This document shows positions 56,747 through 64,000 of a stretch of DNA of 64,000 bases, piece after piece. The DNA is from Paracyclopina nana (lineage: Eukaryota; Arthropoda; Copepoda; Cyclopoida; Cyclopettidae): assembly GCA_019096065.1 (NCBI GenBank), contig JAGUCH010000002.1, positions 15,388,501-15,452,500 of the forward strand, written 5' to 3'. The notes beneath the pieces were generated by a model. That model had not been told where the DNA came from. It ran no database searches and was given only the letters and a program-made list of their open reading frames with translations. The position numbers and the translations under genes were made by a program. The number at the start of each line of letters is the position of its first letter. Positions within the stretch are counted from its first letter, which is position 1.

Positions 56747-58477
56747 ATGGATCCTTCGCCGGAATCGGAAGTTTTGCATGAAGGATGGATGGTCAAGTCT
56801 CCACCTTTAGAGGCCAAGCCCATCCCAGGCTACTCCCTGTTCAAGGCTGTAAGTAGAAAAGGCCATTTCTAGCTTAACAAATTATGCTTTTTATTGACAT
56901 TTTTAAGCCACCCACTGCGTCTGAGTCTCTGATGATGCATTGATGGTGCTCATGGCATTTTTCAGATTTCTCTCTTAATGTCAGTTGACCTGATCAAGAA
57001 TCTAGATTAGTTATAAGCCAGACTTGGAGAGCCATTCAGGGCGAGGAGCAGGAGTAGAAAATACTTCTTTTGCAGCTCTTATCTAATTAGGAGTGCTTAA
57101 AAAGTAGTGGCATTCTTTGAATTCCAGCGAGCAGATAAAGCATTGACTCAATCTTCAGGATTTTGCATTGAGAATATTCAAGGCATTTTCTCTGCTCACT
57201 TGCTACTAGTAACATAGTAACACACACTCAAAGAAGAATTTCTGTAAGACTTTTTTTCAAACTTTTCCAACTTGTGTATATTTTCAAGAGCTGAGGAAAA
57301 GCAGTAAAACGTGTTGTTGCTCCTCTTAGCGCAAGCTTCCAAGCAAAACTAGTAGCAGCAGTAGTGGTTCACTTGCACTGTATGAGCCCCAGTTTTCCCA
57401 GAGGAAGTGAAACTCTTTGTGAACTCAGACCTGCTCAATGGCACACCATTCATTCCTTTCAGAAATGGAGGCGACGATGGTTCGTTTTACAACAGGGTAA
57501 GCTGCCTCGCCAATATTTGCTCAATTATTACACGGATGAGGCCAAAAAAAAGCTCAAAGGATCCATTAGCCTGGATGATTGCGAGCAGGTAACAGCACAT
57601 TTTGAAAATTCTCGTGCACAGGTGTTGTTTCAACCTTGTAATAATTATTTCCAGGTGGAGCACGGGCTAGTTGACAAAAAGGGAAACTACGACTTTATGT
57701 TCAGCATCAACACGAGGTCCCGCATTTATTTCTTGGCTGTCGATACCAGAAAGGAAATGGACACGTGGGTGAGCATGGTGTGCAAAGCGTGTGGCCTGCG
57801 TGACACGTCCGAGGACGAGGCCTACGACAGGCCTCACCTCGCCACGGCCTCGCCCACGGTGCCCACAGCCTCTATGAGGAATCTCGCTCCGTCTGCCGCG
57901 CCCATCTATGCAAACACCCCAGTGCAACAAAAACCTTCTTCCTCTTCTGTCACATCGCCCTATATCCACATATCGGAGTGCTTCTCTGGCAAACCTCCTC
58001 CCCCGCTCGCTCCCCCGAGGTCAATGAGGCCGTCAGAATCGGGATCAAGTCGCCACGATTCGGCCTCTGAGGAAGAGCAAGTAAGTTATCATTTACCTGA
58101 TAATCCATTATACGTAATTAATCGATTCATTACAGATCTACTTCTACATGCCGAGTTCCACTGTGGATCGCAGTGGAAAGTCGCAGATGATAATGATTCC
58201 CGCAGAGAAGTACGAGAAGCCTTCCCTGATGTACATTGAGATTGACCACCCCAAAGATGACGACGTTTTCCACCATACCCCTCCGCAGCTCCCTGTGACC
58301 GGCCAAGCTGTCCCAGCTGCTGCTGCAGCAGCAGCCTCGAGTGATGCAGCCACAGCCTCCGAGTCCGCCTCGACCATATACAAAACTGTAGACTTTGAAA
58401 TGACCAAAGCGTTCAACCAAACGAGAAAGGATGTTGAAGAGAAACGATTCCACACGACGGAACTGCAACGAACCTGA
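56747..58477 (+). CDS. DOS/GAB-family PH-domain adaptor (short form)
   Basis: Docking protein downstream of receptor tyrosine kinases, recruiting SHP2/Corkscrew-type phosphatase and GRB2. Exons 56747-56848, 57463-57588, 57655-58080 and 58136-58477 give 331 residues, short for the family (GAB1 about 690, fly Dos about 880). The PH domain (about 10-125) starts HEGWMVKSPP and continues WRRRWFVL, LDDCEQ|VEHG and FYLAVD-like IYFLAVDTRKEMDTWV. A Pro-rich segment (KPPPPLAPPRS) could bind SH3 domains. Tyrosines IYFYMP and LMYIEID are candidate SH2 sites. The C-terminal IYKTVDFEMTKAFNQTR corresponds to the GAB tail motif around YVxVD..KT.AL..T. An internal 66-bp intron (57589-57654) is in frame and could be retained. 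Confidence 0.85.
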
Positions 58478-59271
58478 CTTCACTACAACAACCACAAAGT
58501 GCTTTACAAAACTAATAGGGATATACTTTTTACATTGCACCAGTCTAGCTAATGTAATCACAAGTGATTTGAAAAGTTGGCGTTGAATTTCGGCCGAAAT
58601 AAAAACGCATGACATGATTGAAAAGCTATTTATCATAATTGAGATATCTTGTCATGAAAATGGCATTTAGTCACAAGTATTTCAAAACCGGTGTATGCAA
58701 CTTTATAATTGATCTATTTAGATTTTTTACTGAGCGCCGTTAAAAAACCGAATTAGTTATGTTCAGGTACCTTCTAGCCAAGAATTCTTGGAAAAAGCAT
58801 GGAGCATGAACATAGCAAATAAGTCACATAAATGAAAAGTGCATCACATTGCGCACATTTGTCAACGTTGCATCCTGAACGCAATCAACGCATAGAAAAA
58901 AAAGTTGCACTGAACGCGTAAAAGGAGAACAGATGAGTGTGCTTTTTCGTATGCTAGCTCAATGCCATGATTTAATGTGCATTGTCATGGCTGAGAATCA
59001 GTAATTTCCACATTTTTCACACTTCACTCGACTTGCGCAAAAAACTATTATCAAACCCAACCATTAAAATTCACCTATTATCAATAAAAGCAATTCACCG
59101 CGGTTTCCGCGAAACTTAATTTCCCGAACTAAAAACATAATTGGGTTTTCCCATGCGCGCGCGCGTGGTCAGCTTTCTCAGCTATTAAAAAAAGTTGGGA
59201 AAAACTCAGTAAACTCAGAATTCGAAAATCAACCAATTTTATTTGAGTTATTTTCAAAACTCAAGTTGGTC
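58478..59271. other. Intergenic, nothing recognised
   Basis: 794 bp between the GAB-like gene and the serine protease. A possible poly(A) signal lies near 58598; a GCGCGCGC run is at about 59156-59164. No gene. Confidence 0.35.
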
Positions 59272-60088
59272 ATGTTAGGGGCAGCATTTTTATGTCTTTT
59301 GCCTTTGTTGGCATCCTCGGCAACTGATAAGCCACCCAAGATTGTCAATGGAACCTTGGTTGGCGAGCCAATCCCGTACCAAGTCTCCATTCGGTACAAA
59401 GACCAATATCATTGGTGTGGTGGCACCATATTATCGCCCAAGATTGTCCTCTCTGCGGCTCATTGCTTCGATCCCAGTCTGGCCTATACAGTCTTGGCAG
59501 GTGCCAATAGTGCCTATTATGAAGAACCCACGTGGCAAAAATCCAAGGTGGCGCAAATCCATTTCACGAGTGGCGACTTGGCTTTCAATGCTGGATTGAA
59601 GTCCAACAATGACATTGCGGTACTCGAGCTTGCAACTCCCCTCACTTTCAATAGGTATGTGAACAAGGCTGAACTGCCAGCGTTTGATGTTCCTCAGGGG
59701 CAAACTTGCTATGTCAGTGGATGGGGAGCACTTGGCCACGGTAAAAGCATTTTCTTTTTCAGTGAAAATAATGCCTACTAATCAAGTTATCCTTGCAGGA
59801 ATGAGGGGGCCTGAAAAATTAATGTACGCAGATGTACCTGTCCTTTCCGATGCTGCTTGCACCCAAGTCTACAGAGCTGCCATTTCAAAGGCCATGTTTT
59901 GTGCTGGAGGCCAGGGCAAAGATGCTTGCCAAGGCGACTCTGGAGGGCCTTTGGTCTGCTACAAAGGAGGACAACCTGTCCTCACGGGCATTGTCAGTTG
60001 GGGCCATGAATGTGGCAGCTATCCTGGAGTGTACACACGAGTGTACCTTTTCTTGGACTTTATCAAAAGCTTTTTGGGTAGAGCGTAG
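59272..60088 (+). CDS. Secreted trypsin-like serine protease
   Basis: S1-family endopeptidase. Exons 59272-59740 and 59799-60088 give 252 residues: signal peptide (about 1-17), a very short propeptide and the activation site KIVNG (cut before I24). The catalytic triad is complete: H64 (SAAHC), D114 (NNDIAVL) and S204 (GDSGGP). D198, six residues before the serine, sets trypsin-like specificity for Lys/Arg. Conserved VSGWG and VSWGHEC are present. There is no clip, CUB or other regulatory domain, so a digestive or simple secreted trypsin fits best. ATG 59272 directly starts the signal peptide. Confidence 0.93.
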
Positions 60089-60525
60089 TAATACCCTTAC
60101 TTACTTGACTCAGAAATACAAATAAGTGTTTCTACTACTCAAGAAATTGTATTTCATTTAAAGCACATTTTTACCCTATGCAGTATTTTTAGGGTGACTT
60201 TCCTTATACATGTTGTATACACTCTAATTGGCTTTCTAGAAGAAGATAAGCTCGAGACAGTCAGGCTCTAGTTCACTAATTCCGATTTTTTTACCTCTAG
60301 CTCATGCTGATTGGAATGCCTCGAGCTGCTACCTGAAATTTGTAAAGGTTAAATGGCCGGCATCGAGCTGTACTCTAGTGTATAGTACATATACTGCACT
60401 ATAGAGGATTGATGCATGCGTTGTTAAACATGCGGCGTCGTGCTCACAATGTGCTCGCGCGGAGAGCAAGCAGAATTCTATCAGTTTTTGTGCTAGTACC
60501 TGACCCAAAACATGTGTTGGACAAG
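60089..60525. other. Intergenic, nothing recognised
   Basis: 437 bp between the protease and the nucleotidase; contains the promoter side of the latter. An open frame leads into the nucleotidase start but shows no conserved content. Confidence 0.35.
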
Positions 60526-62705
60526 ATGAACGCTTCCTTCATTTATTCACTGATTCAGCTGCTCCTTTGTCTCCACAAGGGCAGTGGCTTCAACCTCACG
60601 TTGCTCCATGTCAATGACATCCACGTGAGGTTTGAGCAAACCAACAAGTATTCCAACTTATGCAAGGCTAAAGATGAAGGTACTTTAAATCTTAGGGCAG
60701 CATTAGGCCGCAAGGTGGCGCTTTTTGCCCTAATTGGCTGGCATGGCGAGCCGGGTCGCTTATTATCGTACTACAGCGACATCTTGCGGAATTTTATACT
60801 GTGATTTTATTTAATAATTAATTTCATATTGCCTATGATAAAGCGGCTGGTGAGTGCTATGGTGGAGTGGCAAGGCTCAAAAAGGCCGTTGATGACATCA
60901 AATCCACTCATAAAAATGTCGTTTTCCTCAATGGGGGCGATTTCTACCAAGGCAATGTGTGGTATACCCATTTCAAATGGCAAGTGGTCTCTCATTTTGC
61001 AGAAATACTCAACTTCACAGCAATGGTAAAAGTGACATATTTTATAGTTTATCTTAGTATCAGATTAATCATTGCTTTACAAAGGCCCCTGGCAATCACG
61101 AATTCGACGACCACATATCAGGATTCTTGCCATTTCTGGCCAATATTACATTCCCTATAGTTTGCTGCAATATGGATTTCTCTGAGGTGCCTGAATTGGC
61201 CAAACATGTTGTGCCCTCTGTAGTTGTGGAATTAGAAGGGCGAAAAGTGGGCATCATTGGCTACCTCACCACCGAGACTCCGGTAATTAGAAACTAATTA
61301 ATGCAAGAATAGGGGTAAATAAGTTATATGCTGCAGGACATATCCAATCCTGGCAAAGTGAAATTCGTTGATGAGGTGACAGCAGTGAATGCAGAAGCAC
61401 AAAAATTGAAGGCCCAAGGCGTGGACATCCTCATTGGCCTTGGCCATTCAGGATATGAAATGGACAAGAACATAGCCATAAATGTGCCAGATATTGATGT
61501 GGTTGTTGGCGGCCATTCCCACTCGTTTCTCTACACTGGTGAGGATCTGCCGTCCAATGACAAACCTGTGGGAGACTATCCAACCATCATTACCCAGCCA
61601 GGCTTGCGGAACAAAAAAGTGCCCGTTGTGCAAGCCTATGCTTACACTAAGTATATGGGTTACATGAACTTGACCTTTGATGATTTGGGTGATTTGATTC
61701 ATTTCGAGGGAAAGCCTCTGCTATTGAGCCAATCCATGCCCCAGGACACATCTGTGCTCAAAGAGATGGAGCCATACAAGGAGAAAATCAAGGAACTCAG
61801 TACGTTGTATTTATGCTAATAAAGTATGTATACATGCTGAGGATTCACGTAATTTAGGTGAGATTGTCATTGGATCAACTCTGGTGCTTTTAGAGGCGAG
61901 CCGGACAGAAGAAAGCAATCTAGGCAACTTTGTCACAGACTCAATGGTCCATTGGGTAGAGCAACAGCAAAAAGGGCCTAAAATTCAGCTTAACCTGCTT
62001 CCTTTCAGTACGCCAAAAAAGATACTCCGGATGGCCATTGGACCAAAGTTCAAATTGGCTTGATGAACTCCGGAGGAATCCGGAGCAGCTTTGACGTTGG
62101 CAACATCACCAACGCGGACATCCTCGGAGTGCTGCCATTCCAAAACACCGTGGACCTGATTGAAATTCGTGGCAAGTTCCTGCGACAAACGCTAGAAAAA
62201 GCAGCTGGGAGGATGTCAAGCGATGGGTCAAACACCGATGGGGGATTCCTCCAGATCTCAGGGTTGAAAGTGACCATTGACTTGAGGAAGCCCGCGGGCC
62301 AACGCTTGACCAGCCTCAAAGTGCATTGTGCCCAATGCCCAATTATGGAAGATGCCTCGTTTCTGGAGCTGGACGACGAATCAGTGTACACAGTGACTTT
62401 GCCCAGTTACATTGCCAATGGAGGAAATGGCAATGACATTTTAGTGGCCAACAAAATCTCTCATATTCCAGGTAAGATATTTTATGTGTTTCAATATTGT
62501 AAAGTGCTGTCATTCTTTTATAGGGCCATTGGATACTGATGTCTTCAAGGAGTACTTGGAAGCCAAAAGTCCGGTCGTTCAAGGCGTTGAGGGCCGAATC
62601 ACGATAATTACCGCCGATTCGTCACAGTCATCATCGCCGTGTGTCATTAGCACAATTACACTCCTATTTATCGCATTGGTTGTTGTTGCAGTAACTTACG
62701 AATAA
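60526..62705 (+). CDS. NT5E: Ecto-5'-nucleotidase (CD73 family), GPI-anchored
   Basis: Cell-surface or secreted metallophosphoesterase converting AMP to adenosine; secreted arthropod relatives act as apyrases. Seven exons: 60526-60679, 60844-61025, 61085-61282, 61337-61799, 61858-61955, 62009-62471 and 62524-62705, giving 579 residues (human 574). Signal peptide about 1-21. The metal site is complete: HVNDIH, NGGDFYQGNVW, GNHEFD, GHSGYEMD and GGHSHSFLYTG. The C-terminal nucleotide-binding domain has NSGGIRSSFD, GVLPFQNTVDL and ANGGNGNDI. A hydrophobic tail after SSQSSSPC looks like a GPI-anchor signal, favouring a nucleotidase over a secreted salivary apyrase. AATAAA (62701-62706) overlaps the stop. 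Confidence 0.93.
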
Positions 62706-63538
62706 AGATGAGCAGAAAAGAAAGCAAAGGAGAAATTCATCATTTATTTTTGCTGTTGTTTGCAGTACGAGTAGTAATTGTTTGAAATGAAATATTTTAG
62801 CTGTAATCATGATATACCAGTTTCGACCTGAGATATAATGGCTGAAAAAAGTTTGTAGGGCTTTGTCAGGGGAGGAAGAAAATTGATTCGGGTTCGAATA
62901 TTTTTGTTGCGCAGCATTTAACTTTCTCAGACTTTTTTCAGACGAAATTCTGTTGTAGTACAAGCTCGATTTTACTGTCGTGTTCTCTTAACTGCAGAAG
63001 AAAGAAGAAACTTTGCTTTCGCTCCAAATATTGTATTATCATGAGCTTCTGCGTCAGAGATCCCATTTTCACTTCTTCAATAGCATTCATCAAAAATTTT
63101 CTCAGCGTGGTTTTGTTTGTAGTTGGGTGGGTGGCAAGAAAAAGAAGCTTTTTTGTGGGGGTGGTCATGAATAATCAAACCAAACTTTGATGATTATTGC
63201 AGTCGAAAAATTATGCGCAGACAATTATGCTTGCGGTGCCAACATCATCATCATCATCGTCAATGAAAGAGAAAAGAGCTTGTTGTCACACTCAAAGCAC
63301 CTAGTATAATTAGCGAAACTTAAAAACTGTGTCTGCCGCAGCGCTGTCACATACAGAGGGAAAATATATATAGGTTATCTCTCTTTCTACCCAGAAAACT
63401 AAACTTAATCTTTTCAAGTGGCATGATCATACATCATTTAGTCGTCGAACCAGGATTTGTTGCAAATTCGCTTTTTGGCTTGTGGAACATGTTCACCAGT
63501 TGTTCAATCACTTTGTCACTGTCTATCATGATTTCTCT
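62706..63538. other. Convergent intergenic region, nothing recognised
   Basis: 833 bp between the nucleotidase and the Smad gene; includes a short CAT microsatellite at about 63243-63258 and presumably the Smad 3' UTR. Confidence 0.4.

Positions 63539-64000
<462 letters not shown>

Overview
The window is nuclear DNA of an invertebrate animal, most likely an arthropod and probably a crustacean or another compact-genome lineage. Supporting evidence: spliced genes with mostly 49-75 bp GT-AG introns, a variant ionotropic receptor, a NALCN-type channel, a short DOS/GAB adaptor, a Smad2/3 gene and tRNA-derived SINEs. The species cannot be named from the sequence. About 24 protein genes, one pseudogene and many transposable-element remnants are present. 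Most gene models below were rebuilt exon by exon, and the splice phases close to a full-length frame.

Layout. 0-1.5 kb: 5' end of a NALCN-like channel (minus). 1.5-9 kb: a repeat-rich block with SINEs that end in a GC-rich hairpin, a dispersed repeat and several foldback (mirror-array) elements. 9.1-11.3 kb: ionotropic receptor (minus), then another foldback. 13.2-16.3 kb: beta-1,3-glycosyltransferase and an MLCK-like kinase (plus). 16.4-27.3 kb: dense housekeeping genes DLD(-), DNAJC2(+), MFSD5(+), MRPL2(-), NSMCE4A(+), DHODH(-). 28.2-30.6 kb: a 7TM receptor pseudogene (+) broken by a 1.13 kb foldback with an 8-bp target duplication. 30.6-36.5 kb: SDHA(-) and USO1/p115(+). 37.0-40.2 kb: two intact 7TM receptors of the same family (-). 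40.2-44.1 kb: gene-poor, with MITE-like inverted repeats. 44.1-49.9 kb: SAMD8-like(+), prolyl 4-hydroxylase alpha(-), ALDH8A1-like(+). 49.9-54.8 kb: AGMO(-), whose 3.3 kb intron holds two paralogous single-pass membrane protein genes on the opposite strand. 55.3-58.5 kb: orphan coiled-coil gene(-) and GAB-like adaptor(+). 59.3-62.7 kb: trypsin-like protease and ecto-5'-nucleotidase(+). 63.5-64.0 kb: 3' end of Smad2/3(-).

Gene organisation. Genes are packed as divergent pairs sharing 0.4-0.8 kb (DLD/DNAJC2, MRPL2/NSMCE4A, SDHA/USO1, orphan/GAB) and as convergent pairs whose stop codons lie 8-75 bp apart. In several genes the AATAAA signal overlaps the stop codon. DLD, MRPL2, DHODH and SDHA all encode mitochondrial proteins.

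Most striking signal. Three foldback elements with unrelated sequences (about 8.0-9.0, 11.5-11.9 and 28.4-29.5 kb) have the same design: two inverted arms, each an array of 15-nt units. Two further foldbacks use longer or looser units, and two one-sided arrays look related. This may be a class of elements defined by architecture and a 15-nt period, not by sequence.
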